DNA of 64,000 nucleotides, taken from NCBI RefSeq assembly GCF_003182485.1, contig NZ_QGTX01000001.1, positions 3,744,001 to 3,808,000 on the forward strand, in the 5' to 3' direction. Below the pieces are notes generated by a model. It was not told the origin of the DNA. It saw only the letters and a program-made list of their open reading frames with translations, and did not search any database. Shown here in pieces: positions 1 through 14,208 of the stretch; within the stretch, counting starts at the first letter, position 1; every line of letters starts with the position of its first letter. The position numbers were made by a program, and so were the translations under genes. This DNA comes from Geodermatophilus normandii. Lineage in GTDB: Bacteria > Actinomycetota > Actinomycetes > Mycobacteriales > Geodermatophilaceae.

Positions 1-3102
<3,102 letters not shown>

Positions 3103-3130
<28 letters not shown>

Positions 3131-3909
3131 GGGACGAGCCGCAGCTTCCGGGCGCTGCCGGACGGCGCCGTGGTCCGCAGGGTGTCGAGCGAGTCGACGC
3201 CGGCGCGGAAGAACCGGCCCGACCACTGGTCGAGCTCGCCGGCGGCGATGGCCACCACCAGGTCGACGACGTCCTCGGGCCGGGTCCAGTCGGTGCGGCC
3301 CTCGTGCATCGGCATCGCGCGGGTCATGGCGGTGTCGACGACGCCCGGCGCCAGGTCGAACGCCCGGACGCCGTGGGGTGCGCCGGCCAGGTCGATGGAC
3401 TCGGTGATCCGCATCTGCGCGGTCTTGCCGGCCGAGTAGGCGCTGTAGTGCGGGTTGGCGCGGGTGCTGATCCCGCTGGCCAGGTCGACCACCCGCCCGC
3501 TGCCGACGGCCACCATCCCGGGCAGCACGGCGCGGGCGAGGAGGAACGGCCCGCGGACCTGGCTCTCCACCACCTGCCACCACTGGTCGGGGTCGGCCTC
3601 CCACAGCGGCACCTCGGCGGCGTCGATCAGGCCGGCGTTGTTGACCAGCAGCCCGATCGGGCCCAGCTCCCGGGTGACCTCGGCGACGGCGGCGTCGACC
3701 GCGACCCGGTCGGTCACGTCGGCGGCCAGGGCGAGCGTGCGCGCGCCGGTGGCCGCGGCGACCTCCGCCATCGCCGTCCGCAGCCGGTCCCCGCCGCGCG
3801 CGAGCCCGGCGACGGCGGCGCCGCGGGCGGCCAGGCCCTCGGCGAGGTGCCGGCCGATGCCCGCCGACGCCCCGGTGACCAGCGCGACGGTGCCGGTGAG
3901 GTCGGTCAT
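3103..3909 (-). CDS. short-chain dehydrogenase/reductase (SDR)
   Basis: Classical NAD(P)-dependent SDR of 268 residues. The N-terminal cofactor motif is TGASAGIG (about residues 13-20), NNAG follows near residue 90, and the catalytic Tyr-x-x-x-Lys is YSAGK with an upstream serine in LASGIS. Its ATG overlaps the pheT stop (ATGA), so it is probably translated from the pheST transcript, an unusual position for an SDR. Substrate is unknown. At its 3' end it overlaps the DUF849 gene tail to tail. Confidence 0.85.
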
Positions 3910-6382
3910 CAGTCGCCGCTGCGCAGGGTGATGCCCTGCATCTCGACGACGGCGAGGATGCCCTCGCGCACCCGCGCGACGTCGGCGGCGGTGAGCGTCC
4001 GGTCCGGCGCCCGCAGCACCAGCGAGTACGCCAGCGACCGCGACCCGGCGGGGACCGGCGGGCCGGCGTAGACGTCGAAGAGGCGCACCGCCTCGAACAG
4101 CTCGCCCGCTCCCCCGCGCACCAGCGACTCGACGTGCGACGCGGTGACGTCGTCGGGCACGACGAAGGCCAGGTCGAGGAAGACCGGCGGGAAGGTCGAG
4201 ATCCGCGGCCCGACCGGCACGGGGGCGGCCGGGAGCGCGTCGACGTCGAGCTCCATGACCGAGGTGCGCGGGGGCAGCTCGAGCGCGGCGCACACCCGCG
4301 GGTGGAGCTCGCCGGCGTACCCGACGATCCGTTCCCCGCCCACCCCGTCGACCACCAGCTCGGCGCAGCGGCCCGGGTGCCAGGGCGCGGCCGCGCCGGG
4401 GCGCACGAACAGCTGCACGCCCGCCGCGGCGGCCACCACCCGGGCGGCCTGGACGGCGTCGGCCCAGCCCGCGGCCCGGCCAGGCCCCACCAGCCGCGCG
4501 GCTCGCGCTGGCCGGTCAGGGCGACCGCCACGTGCCACGGCTGGACGGGCACCGCGCCGAGGAGGGCGGCGAGGGTGTCGTCGTCGGGACGGCCGTCGAC
4601 GCCGGGCAGCGGCGCCGGGGTGCCCACGCCGCCGAGGAAGACCGCGCCGTGCTCGTAGAGGGCGACGTCGCGCAGGCCGCGGGAGAGGTTGCGGGCCAGC
4701 GTGGCGAGCAGGCCCGGCACCAGCGTGGTGCGCAGGGCCGGCTCCTCCTCCGACAGCGGGTTGCGCACCAGGACCACCCGGCGGCGCTCGTCGTCCTCGG
4801 GCAGGCCGAGGGCGTCCAGGGCCGGGGTGCCGACGAAGGGATAGGACGGCGCCTCGACGTAGCCGGCCCCGGCCAGCGCCCGGCCGATCGCGCGGCGGCG
4901 GCGCTGGGTCTCGGTCAGCCCGCGCCCGGGCGGCGCGGTGGGCAGCACGGAGGGGACGTCGTCGTAGCCGGCCAGCCGGACGACCTCCTCCACCAGGTCG
5001 GCGGGGTCGGTGAGGTCCGGGCGCCACGACGGCGGGGTGACGGTGAGTGCGCCGCCCTCGGCCTCGACGGCGCAGCCGACCGCGCCGAGCAGCCCGACGA
5101 CCTGCGCCGCGGAGTACGGGACGCCGGCGACCCGGCCGGGCCGCCCCGCGTCGAGCGGGATCGACGGCCGGGGACCCCGGGTGTCGACGTCGACGGCCGC
5201 GCCCACCACGCGGGCGCCCCCGTACTCGGCCAGCAGCTCCGCGGCCCGGGCGAGCGCGACGACGGTCATCTCCGGGTCGACGCCGCGCTCGAAGCGCTTG
5301 GCGGCCTCGCTGGGCAGCCGGTGGCGGCGCGCGGTGCGGGCCACCCCGGTGGGCTCCCAGTGCGCGGCCTCGAGCAGCACGGCGGTCGTGCCGTCCCCGA
5401 TCTCGGTGGACGCGCCGCCCATGACCGCGGCCAGGCCGATCGGCCCGGTGTCGTCGGTGATGAGCAGGTCGTCGCCGTCCAGGGTGCGGACGGTGCCGTC
5501 GAGGGTGGTCAGCCGCTCACCCTCGCGGGCGCGGCGGACGACGATCGGGCCGGTCACCGCGTCGCGGTCGAAGGCGTGCATCGGCTGGCCGAGCTCGAGC
5601 ATCACGTAGTTGGTCACGTCGACGGCCAGCGAGATCGACCGGACGCCGGACTGGGCCAGCCGGCGCCGCATCCACCACGGGCTCGGCGCGGTCGGGTCCA
5701 GGCCCTCCATCGCGACCATCGAGAACCGGTCGCAGCGGTCGGCGTCGGCGACCGTGACCTGCCACGCCGGCTCTCCGGACCAGGCGGGCACACCGGCCGC
5801 GCCCGGGTCGCGCCAGCCGACGGCCAGGCCCGTGCCCATCTCGCGGGCGATGCCGCGCATGGCGAGGCAGTAGCCGCGGTCGGGGGTGACCGCGAGCTCG
5901 ATGACGACGTCGTCGAGGCCGACGACCGGGCGGGCGTCGGCACCGGGCTCGAACCCGTCCCCGAGCACGAGGATCCCGGCGTGGTCCTCGCCGACGCCGA
6001 GCTCGCGGACCGAGCAGATCATCCCGTCGGACACGTGGTCGTAGGTCTTCCGGGCGGCGATCTCGAAGCCGCCCGGCAGCACCGCGCCGGGCAGCGCGAC
6101 GACGACGGTGTCGCCCACGGCGAAGTTCCGCGCGCCGCAGACGATGCCCCGCGGCTCCGCCTCGCCGACGTCGACCCGGCAGTACCGGATCGGCTTCTTG
6201 AAGCCGGTGAGCTCCTCGATCCCCAGCACCCGGCCGACCACCAGCGGGCCGGTGACCTCGGCCGGGCGGTGGACCTCCTCGACCTCCAGGCCCAGGCGGA
6301 CGAAGGCGCTGTCGAGGTCCTCGACGGAGGTCCCGCTGGGGACGTCGACGTACTCGGCCAGCCAGCCGACGGGGACCCGCAT
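3909..6382 (-). CDS. pheT: PheT, phenylalanyl-tRNA synthetase beta subunit (reading frame broken by a 1-base deficit)
   Basis: Beta chain of the heterotetrameric PheRS, needed to charge tRNA-Phe. Reading from ATG 6382 gives the N-terminal half: MRVPVGWLAEYV, the tRNA-binding EMAP-like domain, B3/B4 editing domains and B5. Homology in this frame stops at about base 4490. It resumes one frame over (AAGWADAVQAARVV) and continues through the anticodon-binding FDX domain to the stop at 3909. The switch coincides with four C at 4485-4488 on the plus strand; a fifth C restores one frame of about 824 residues, the normal length. Because pheT is essential, a sequencing or assembly error is the likeliest reason. 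The gene starts directly after the pheS stop. Confidence 0.92.
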
Positions 6383-8409
<2,027 letters not shown>

Positions 8410-8482
8410 CCCGCTGCCCCGTCCGGGTGACCGCCGCGCGTGCCGGGGTGGCGCCGGGGTCGTCGCTGCCGACAACCAGGGG

Positions 8483-10834
8483 GTGACCACCCGCTCCCAG
8501 GAGGCACCGGTGCAGCCCGGTGGCGACCCCGTCCTCGCCGAGGCCCTGCGCGGCGTGCGCAGCGTCTTCCAGCCCATCGTCGAGATGGACACCGGTCGGG
8601 TGGTGGCCTACGAGGCGCTGGCCCGCGGCCCGGTGGGCCCGCTGGAGCGGCCCGACGCGCTGTTCGCCGCCGCCCGCGGCGCCGGCCGCCTGGCCGAGCT
8701 CGACGAGGCCTGCCGCGCCGCCGCCTTCCGCGGTGCCGTCGACGCCGGGCTCGTCGCGCCGCTGACCGTCTTCGTCAACGTCGAGCCCGAGGTGCTCGAC
8801 ACCGCGCCGCTGGCCGACCTCGTCGCCATCGCCGAGAACGCCCCCGGTGCCGTGCGGGTGGTCATGGAGATCACCGAGCGGGCGATCGCCGCCCGCCCGG
8901 CCGAGCTGCTGCGCACCGTCGAGCGGGTCCGCGAGCTCGGCTGGGCCATCGCCGTCGACGACGTCGGCGCCGAGTCCATGTCCCTGGCCTTCCTGCCGCT
9001 GCTGTGCCCCGACGTCGTCAAGCTCGACCTGCGCCTGGTGCAGGAGCGGCCCGGCCCCGCGATCGCCGAGATCATGAACGCGGTGAACGCCTACGCCGAG
9101 CGCAGCGGCGCCGTCGTGCTCGCCGAGGGCATCGAGACCGGGCAGCACCTCGCCTACGCCCGCGGGCTGGGCGCCACCCTCGGCCAGGGCTGGCTGTTCG
9201 GCCGCCCCGGCCCGGGCGCCGACCCGCGCCTCCCGGTCGGCGAGCTCGTGCTCCCCGGCGCCGGCCGGACCACCGGCGCGATCGGCGCGGTGTCCCCCTT
9301 CGCCTGCCTGCCCGACGACGTCCCGCTGCGCCGCGCCCCCAAGGCGCTGCTCATCGAGCTGTCCAAGCAGCTGGAGCGCGAGGCGATGCGCCTCGGCGAG
9401 ACGTGCGTGGTGGCCGCGACCTTCCAGGAGGCCCGCCACTTCACCGTCTCCACCACCCAGCGCTACCGCGACCTGGTCGAGCGCACCGGCTTCGTCTGCG
9501 CGCTCGGCGAGGACCTGCCGGTGGAGCCGCTGCCGGGCGTGCGCGGCGCCCACCTCGACGCCGGCGACCCGGTGCGCGGCGAGTGGGACGTCACCGTCCT
9601 CTCCCCCCACTTCAGCGCCGCGCTGCTGGCCCGCGACCTCGGCGACGAGGGTCCCGACCTCGAGCGCACCTTCGAGTACGCGCTGACCTACGAGCGGACG
9701 ACGGTGTCCCGCGCCGCGCAGTCGCTGCTGTCCCGGGTGGCCCCGCGCAGCGGGCAGGCGACGCCCGCCGGTACCGCCGAACCGCGCCCCGCCGCGACGG
9801 CGAGCCCGGCGGCCACCGGCCTCGCCGTGGGCACGACGACGGCGGAGGTGCTGCTGCGCCGGGCGCTGGAGGCGACGCCGAGCGGGGTGACCATCGTCGA
9901 CATGCGGCTGCCCGACCAGCCGATCGTGTACGCGAACGAGGCCTTCCGGGAGCTCGCCGGCCTGCCGTCGGAGGCGATCCTCGGCCGCAACTGCCGGCTG
10001 CTGCAGAGCCCGGACACCGACCCCGGCGCCGTCGCGCGGATCCGGGCGGCCGTCGCGGCCGGGCAGTCGTGCCGGGAGACGGTGCTCAACCTGCGCGGGC
10101 CGGACCGGACGCCGTGGTGGAACGAGCTGCACCTCGCCCCGGTGCACGACGCCGACGGCACGGTCGTGCAGTACATCGGCGTGCAGGTGGACGTGACCGC
10201 GCGGGTGGAGGCCGAGCGGGCGCTGGTCCGCGAGCGCGACCGCACGTCGGCGGCGCTGGCCCGCATCCAGGAGCTGGCCTACACCGACCCGCTCACCGGG
10301 CTGCTCAACCGGCGCCGGCTGGAGGAGCAGGTGGAGGCCGCGATCTGGGAGGCCCGCGCCCGCGGCGACTCCCTGGGCCTGCTGTTCGTCGACCTCGACG
10401 GGTTCAAGACGGTCAACGACCGGTTCGGCCACGCCGCCGGCGACGAGCTGCTGCAGGTGGTGGCCCGCCGGCTGCGCGAGCGGGTCCGCCGCCGCGACCT
10501 GCTGGCGCGCCTGGGCGGCGACGAGTTCCTCGTCGCGCTGCCCGACCTCACGCCGGAGACGGCACGGGCGGAGGCGACGCGGGTGGCCGACGAGCTGACC
10601 GCCTCGATCCGTCGCGCGGTGCCGCTGTCGGGCACCGAGGTGCACGTGGGCGCCAGCATCGGCGTCAGCGTCTGCCCGGAGGACGGCGTCGTGTTCGCCG
10701 ACCTGCTGCACCGCGCCGACCTGCGGATGTACGACCGCAAGTCCGCCACCCGCGGCGTCGCCGTCCGGGCGGCCACGGCCCGCGCGGCGGCGGGCTCGGC
10801 ACCGGTCCCCCGGCGCGAGCCGGTCCTGCCCTGA
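8483..10834 (+). CDS. EAL-DICT-LOV-GGDEF protein: putative blue-light-regulated c-di-GMP phosphodiesterase/diguanylate cyclase
   Basis: 783-residue soluble protein with four domains in order. The EAL domain (about 15-255) keeps the motif at residues 44-46, ITER, a DD pair, a lysine in VVKLD, LAEGIET and GQGWLFG, so phosphodiesterase activity is plausible. A DICT sensory domain (about 285-420) follows, with SKQLEREA, FQEARHFT and TTQRYRDLV. The PAS domain (about 450-575) is LOV-type: GRNCRLLQ places the flavin-adduct cysteine at 504, followed by WWNELHLAPV and YIGVQVDVT. The GGDEF domain (about 600-765) has GGDEF at 678-682, preceded by an RxxD inhibitory site five residues earlier. GTG 8483 is used. 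It lies apart from other c-di-GMP genes. Domain content is seen; light control is inferred from the LOV residues. Confidence 0.88.
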   Translation: MTTRSQEAPVQPGGDPVLAEALRGVRSVFQPIVEMDTGRVVAYEALARGPVGPLERPDALFAAARGAGRLAELDEACRAAAFRGAVDAGLVAPLTVFVNVEPEVLDTAPLADLVAIAENAPGAVRVVMEITERAIAARPAELLRTVERVRELGWAIAVDDVGAESMSLAFLPLLCPDVVKLDLRLVQERPGPAIAEIMNAVNAYAERSGAVVLAEGIETGQHLAYARGLGATLGQGWLFGRPGPGADPRLPVGELVLPGAGRTTGAIGAVSPFACLPDDVPLRRAPKALLIELSKQLEREAMRLGETCVVAATFQEARHFTVSTTQRYRDLVERTGFVCALGEDLPVEPLPGVRGAHLDAGDPVRGEWDVTVLSPHFSAALLARDLGDEGPDLERTFEYALTYERTTVSRAAQSLLSRVAPRSGQATPAGTAEPRPAATASPAATGLAVGTTTAEVLLRRALEATPSGVTIVDMRLPDQPIVYANEAFRELAGLPSEAILGRNCRLLQSPDTDPGAVARIRAAVAAGQSCRETVLNLRGPDRTPWWNELHLAPVHDADGTVVQYIGVQVDVTARVEAERALVRERDRTSAALARIQELAYTDPLTGLLNRRRLEEQVEAAIWEARARGDSLGLLFVDLDGFKTVNDRFGHAAGDELLQVVARRLRERVRRRDLLARLGGDEFLVALPDLTPETARAEATRVADELTASIRRAVPLSGTEVHVGASIGVSVCPEDGVVFADLLHRADLRMYDRKSATRGVAVRAATARAAAGSAPVPRREPVLP

Positions 10835-10844
10835 GCGGGTCCTC

Positions 10845-10876
10845 GCGGGGGGCGGCGCCGCGGCGCCGTCCCCCGC
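10845..10876. terminator. bidirectional hairpin terminator
   Basis: A GC-only hairpin with about 15 base pairs (GCGGGGGGCGGCGCC against GGCGCCGTCCCCCGC, one G-U pair) and a 2-base loop. It sits in the 48-bp gap between the convergent LOV-GGDEF and DinB genes. No T-run follows, as is usual in high-GC actinobacteria. Confidence 0.7.
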
Positions 10877-10882
10877 TCCGCC

Positions 10883-11467
10883 TCAGCGGAACGCGGCCGC
10901 GGCCCGCTCGACCTGCTCCCGGTAGGCGGCCCGGTCGTCCTCGCCGTCCCGGGTGAGGTTGTCGTGGTCCCGGCGCAGGCCGGCGGCGCCGTCGAGGCCC
11001 TCGCGCAGCACGTCGGCGTGCCCGGCGTGCCGGCCCACCTCGGCCAGGACGTGCACCAGCAGCGTGTGCAGCGTCGGGTGCCGCCGCTCCTCCGGCCACC
11101 ACGCCACCTCGCCGACGGCGTCCAGCGGCAGCGCCGCGACCGTCGCCTCGACGTGCGCGACGACCCGCTCGTAACGCCCCAGGACGTCGGCGCGGGACTC
11201 GTCGGCGCGGACCCACAGGTCGTCGTCGTCGCCCGCGTCGGGATCGTCCCACGGCATCGGCTCCGGGAACGGCCGGCCCAGGACGGTGCCGAGGTAGCCG
11301 GCCTCGACGCAGGCCAGGTGCTTGACCAGGCCGAGGAGGTTGGTGCCCGTGGGCGTCAGCGGGCGGCGGGCGTCGTACTCCGACAGGCCCTCGAGCTTCC
11401 ACAGCAGCGCCTGGCGGGAGGTCGTCAGGTAGCGCAGCAGCACGGCCTTCGCGGCGTCGTCGTCCAC
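10883..11467 (-). CDS. DinB-family / DUF664 protein
   Basis: 194-residue protein of the DinB/mycothiol-dependent four-helix-bundle superfamily. Recognisable parts are the N-terminal helix with YLTTSRQALLWKLEGL, the metal-site region around LVKHLACVEAGYL (first His) and the late HTLLVHVLAEVGRHAGHAD segment, which supplies the other His ligands. Relatives bind a divalent metal; some are thiol-dependent transferases, but no reaction can be assigned here. GTG 11467 is preferred for GAGAGGG 8 bp upstream; GTG 11476 is an alternative. It follows the rRNA methyltransferase gene closely on the same strand. Confidence 0.8.
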   Translation of the reverse strand: MDDDAAKAVLLRYLTTSRQALLWKLEGLSEYDARRPLTPTGTNLLGLVKHLACVEAGYLGTVLGRPFPEPMPWDDPDAGDDDDLWVRADESRADVLGRYERVVAHVEATVAALPLDAVGEVAWWPEERRHPTLHTLLVHVLAEVGRHAGHADVLREGLDGAAGLRRDHDNLTRDGEDDRAAYREQVERAAAAFR

Positions 11468-11480
11468 GCCGGCCACCCTC

Positions 11481-12272
11481 TCAGCCCTGGGCGAGCTGGG
11501 TGGCGTAGAGGCAGATCGCCGCGGCCGCGGCCAGGTTGAGGCTCTCCGCGCGGCCGCGCATCGGGATCCGCACGCGGGCGTCGGCGGCACCGGCCAGCTC
11601 CGGCGGGACGCCGCGCGCCTCGTTGCCGAACAGCCACAGCACCGGCCCGGCCAGGGCGGGCCCCAGCGCGTCGAGGGCGGTCTCGCCGCCGCCGTCGGCG
11701 GCCAGCACGGTGACCCCGCGCGCCTGCAGGTCGCCCACGAGCGGGCCGAGCGGCGCCCCGCGGACGACGTCGACGTGGAAGAGGCTGCCGGCGCTGGCGC
11801 GCACCGCCTTGCCGCCGTACGGGTCGGCCGACCCGGCGCCGAAGACGACCGCGCCGGCGCCGCACGCGTCGGCGGTGCGCAGCACGGTGCCGGCGTTGCC
11901 GGGGTCGGCGAGGCCCGCCAGGCCGACGGCCAGCCGCGGCGGCTCGGCGGTCAGCCGCCCGGCGGGCAGGTCGCGCAGCGCGCAGACGGCGACCAGGCCC
12001 TGCGGCGTGACCGTCTCCGACAGCCCCGCGGCCGCCCTCTCGGTGACCAGCCGGACGGGGACGGCCGTGCCCGCCAGCAGGTCGCGGTGCGCCTCGGCGG
12101 CGGCCTCGGTGGCGAAGACCTCACGGACGTCGCCGGGCGCGGTGGCCAGCGCCTCCGACACCGCCTGGCGGCCCTCGGCGAGGAAGGCGCCCGCGGCGTC
12201 GCGGCCGGCGCGCCGGGTCAGCTTGCGGGCGGCGGCCACCCGCCCGGAGCGCTCGGTCAGCAGCTCGCTCAC
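11481..12272 (-). CDS. TrmH/SpoU-family RNA 2'-O-methyltransferase
   Basis: SPOUT-fold, SAM-dependent ribose methyltransferase of 263 residues, most likely acting on rRNA (the TsnR/RlmB-like group usually found beside rplT in actinobacteria). The N-terminal substrate-binding domain (about 1-100) is followed by the trefoil-knot domain with motif 1 (DPGNAGTVLRTADA), motif 2 (LFGNEARGV) and motif 3 (RIPMRGRAESLNLAAAAAI). It starts at GTG 12272. It lies 230 bp downstream of rplT on the same strand. The spacer has one copy of a dispersed repeat and otherwise no visible feature. Confidence 0.9.
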   Translation of the reverse strand: MSELLTERSGRVAAARKLTRRAGRDAAGAFLAEGRQAVSEALATAPGDVREVFATEAAAEAHRDLLAGTAVPVRLVTERAAAGLSETVTPQGLVAVCALRDLPAGRLTAEPPRLAVGLAGLADPGNAGTVLRTADACGAGAVVFGAGSADPYGGKAVRASAGSLFHVDVVRGAPLGPLVGDLQARGVTVLAADGGGETALDALGPALAGPVLWLFGNEARGVPPELAGAADARVRIPMRGRAESLNLAAAAAICLYATQLAQG

Positions 12273-12330
12273 GTCGTCGTCCTCCCGATCCGGTCGAGAT
12301 CGCGCGTCCTCGACGTCACCGGGGCGCTGG

Positions 12331-12350
12331 TACGCCGAGATCGGCGGTCT
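12331..12350. repeat. dispersed repeat, single copy (shared with 19354-19419)
   Basis: The 20-mer CGCCGAGATCGGCGGTCTCG lies in the rplT-trmH spacer. It is identical to the start of the inverted repeat after nnaR, about 7 kb away, where it appears in both orientations. Here no inverted partner is present, so it looks like half of that element. Confidence 0.7.
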
Positions 12351-12502
12351 CGGCGGAGCAGACGGGCCCCGGACGCACCGACGCCGCCGGTGCCGGCCCT
12401 GGTGGACCGGTCACCGGCGGCGCCGCGTGGTCGTGCACCTGTCGGCCCTCCCGCAGGGTCCCGCCGCGAGCTCGCGAGCGGTGGGGGCAGGAGGGTCCTT
12501 CG

Positions 12503-12889
12503 TCAGGCGGCCTGCTCGCCGCCGGCCGGGGCCGCGGCGACGGCGGCCCGGGCGGTCTCCACCAGCGCGGCGAAGGCGGCGGGCTCGTTGACCGCCAGCT
12601 CGGCCAGCACGCGGCGGTCGAGCTCGATGCCGGCCAGCTTGAGGCCCTGCATGAACCGGTTGTAGGTCATGTCGTTCTGGCGCGCGGCGGCGTTGATGCG
12701 GGTGATCCACAGCTTGCGGAAGTCACCCTTGCGCACCTTGCGGTCGCGGTAGTTGTAGGTGGCCGAGTGGAGGATCTGCTCCTTGGCCTTGCGGTACAGG
12801 CGCGAACGCTGACCGCGGTACCCGCTGGCGGCCTCGAGGGTCGTCCGGCGCTTCTTCTGGGCGTTGACCGCCCGCTTCACGCGTGCCAC
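12503..12889 (-). CDS. rplT: 50S ribosomal protein L20
   Basis: Assembly protein of the large subunit, 128 residues. The canonical start [15 protein letters not shown], the basic region [10 protein letters not shown], and the globular [13 protein letters not shown] and [18 protein letters not shown] motifs are all intact. The alanine-rich tail after residue 110 is typical of actinobacterial L20. It is the last gene of the infC-rpmI-rplT operon, 34 bp after rpmI. Confidence 0.98.
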   Translation of the reverse strand: MARVKRAVNAQKKRRTTLEAASGYRGQRSRLYRKAKEQILHSATYNYRDRKVRKGDFRKLWITRINAAARQNDMTYNRFMQGLKLAGIELDRRVLAELAVNEPAAFAALVETARAAVAAAPAGGEQAA

Positions 12890-12923
12890 GTGAGAACTCC
12901 TTGCTCTTCCGGGAGGCGGGGGC

Positions 12924-13118
12924 TCAGATGCCCAGCAGCTTCTTGAGGGTCTTGGTGTCGCCCGGGGACATGACCTGGTCCTTCTCCAGCCGGCGCTTCT
13001 GCCGCGAGCTCTTGTGCTCGAACTTGTGCTGGTTGCCGGCCTGCTCGCGCATGAGCTTGCCGGTGCCCGTCACGCGCACCCGCTTCGCGGTGCCCTTGTG
13101 GGTCTTCTGCTTCGGCAT
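12924..13118 (-). CDS. rpmI: 50S ribosomal protein L35
   Basis: 64-residue basic ribosomal protein with the standard [14 protein letters not shown] start and the C-terminal [14 protein letters not shown]. The ATG at 13118 is chosen on homology; the frame stays open upstream without protein-like sequence. It lies between infC (110 bp upstream) and rplT. The infC-rpmI spacer contains a hairpin, annotated separately. Confidence 0.98.
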   Translation of the reverse strand: MPKQKTHKGTAKRVRVTGTGKLMREQAGNQHKFEHKSSRQKRRLEKDQVMSPGDTKTLKKLLGI

Positions 13119-13162
13119 GTCCTCGTCGTCCTGTTCGTCCGTCGCTCGTCCGGCGCGGTGCG

Positions 13163-13187
13163 GTGCGGCAGCACGGAGCTGCCGCAC
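13163..13187 (-). promoter_or_regulatory. hairpin in the infC-rpmI spacer
   Basis: GTGCGGCAG and CTGCCGCAC form a 9-bp perfect stem with a 7-base loop, 45 bp before the rpmI start. It may be an internal attenuator or an RNA-processing site that sets the L35/L20 to IF-3 ratio. Only the hairpin is seen. Confidence 0.4.
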
Positions 13188-13228
13188 GGCACCGTCGGTC
13201 TGTGGTGGTGCGGTCCTGCGGTGCCCGG

Positions 13229-13810
13229 TCAGGCCGTGGGGGCGGAGCCCTCCGCGGCCCGGTCGGCCTTCGCCTGACGGCGGGCGCCGTCGGTCGCGGC
13301 CTGGTTCCGGTGCGGTGCGATCACCATGACCATGTTCCGGCCGTCCTGCTTGGGGTTGGACTCGATGACGCCCAGCTCGGAGACGTCAGCGGCCAGCCGC
13401 TGCAGCAGGCGGTAGCCCATCTCGGGCCGCGACTGCTCGCGACCGCGGAACATGACCGTGATCTTGACCTTGTCGCCGCTCTTGAGGAAGCGCTCGACGT
13501 GGCCCTTCTTGGTCTCGTAGTCGTGCGGGTCGATCTTCAGGCGCAGCCGCATCTCCTTGATGACGGTGAGCGCCTGGTTCCGCCGGGCCTCGCGGGCCTT
13601 CTGGGCGGACTCGTACTTGAACTTCCCGTAGTCCATCAGCTTGACGACCGGGGGCCGGGCCATGGGCGCGACCTCGACGAGGTCGAGCTCGGAGTCCTGC
13701 GCCAGACGCAGCGCCTCGCCGATCGGCACGATGCCGACCTGCTCGCCCTCCGGGCCCACCAGGCGGACCTCGGGGACGCGGATACGGTCGTTGATACGGG
13801 GCTCGGTGAT
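13229..13810 (-). CDS. infC: Translation initiation factor IF-3, with a probable AUC start codon
   Basis: 193-residue IF-3. It has the N-terminal domain ([24 protein letters not shown]), a lysine-rich linker ([17 protein letters not shown]) and a C-terminal domain with [25 protein letters not shown] and [11 protein letters not shown]. The conserved N-terminus lies upstream of the first GTG in frame (13759). The only suitable start is ATC at 13810, five bases after a strong AGGAG. IF-3 genes in many bacteria use AUU, AUC or AUA so that IF-3 can repress its own translation, and this fits. The start choice is inferred; the gene is certain. Confidence 0.95.
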   Translation of the reverse strand: MTEPRINDRIRVPEVRLVGPEGEQVGIVPIGEALRLAQDSELDLVEVAPMARPPVVKLMDYGKFKYESAQKAREARRNQALTVIKEMRLRLKIDPHDYETKKGHVERFLKSGDKVKITVMFRGREQSRPEMGYRLLQRLAADVSELGVIESNPKQDGRNMVMVIAPHRNQAATDGARRQAKADRAAEGSAPTA

Positions 13811-13863
13811 GGCCTCTCCTCTGCTCTGTCACACGGGAGGAGGCCGCGCCCACCCGGGCACCG

Positions 13864-13908
13864 GAGACGACGAGGGCCCCGTGAGCTGCTGCTCACAGGG
13901 CCCGTCTC
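13864..13908 (-). promoter_or_regulatory. structured infC leader (candidate attenuator hairpin)
   Basis: In the 398-bp gap between infC and the gene upstream on the same strand, a long imperfect hairpin is formed by GAGAC...GGGCCC..GTGAGC and GCTCAC..GGGCCC..GTCTC, with loop TGCT. It lies about 54 bp before the infC start. It has the shape of a leader terminator or antiterminator stem of ribosomal-protein operons, but there is no clear T-run. A TAGCAT -10-like sequence occurs near 14100. Nothing else is seen in the gap. Confidence 0.45.
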
Positions 13909-14208
13909 GCCGGTGCGGCACCGGCCCGTCGCCGGGCCGGGCACGTCGTGGGAGCCGGCCGGGCAGGCCGGGCTCCCGCGAACCGGGGACCTGGGCACCT
14001 CGACGGCGCCAGGTGGGAGCGGGCTCCTCTTGGGTCAGCGGCCCGGGGCGGGGCCGCTGGAGTGGTTCACGCGCCTCGTGTAGCGGGGAGGCACGCCCAT
14101 GCTACAGCGTCGCGGCGAGGTGGGACATTCCGGTCGACTCCACCCGTGGGCAGGGCCCGCCGCGAGCGTGCGGGTGGTGGGGGCACGGGGGTCCTCCCCC
14201 GTCGCCGG

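Noticed and set aside
4485-4488. Programmed ribosomal frameshifting in pheT
   Set aside because: No slippery heptamer with a stimulatory stem is evident, and the GNAT gene shows the same one-base deficit in a C run. An assembly or sequencing error explains both more simply.
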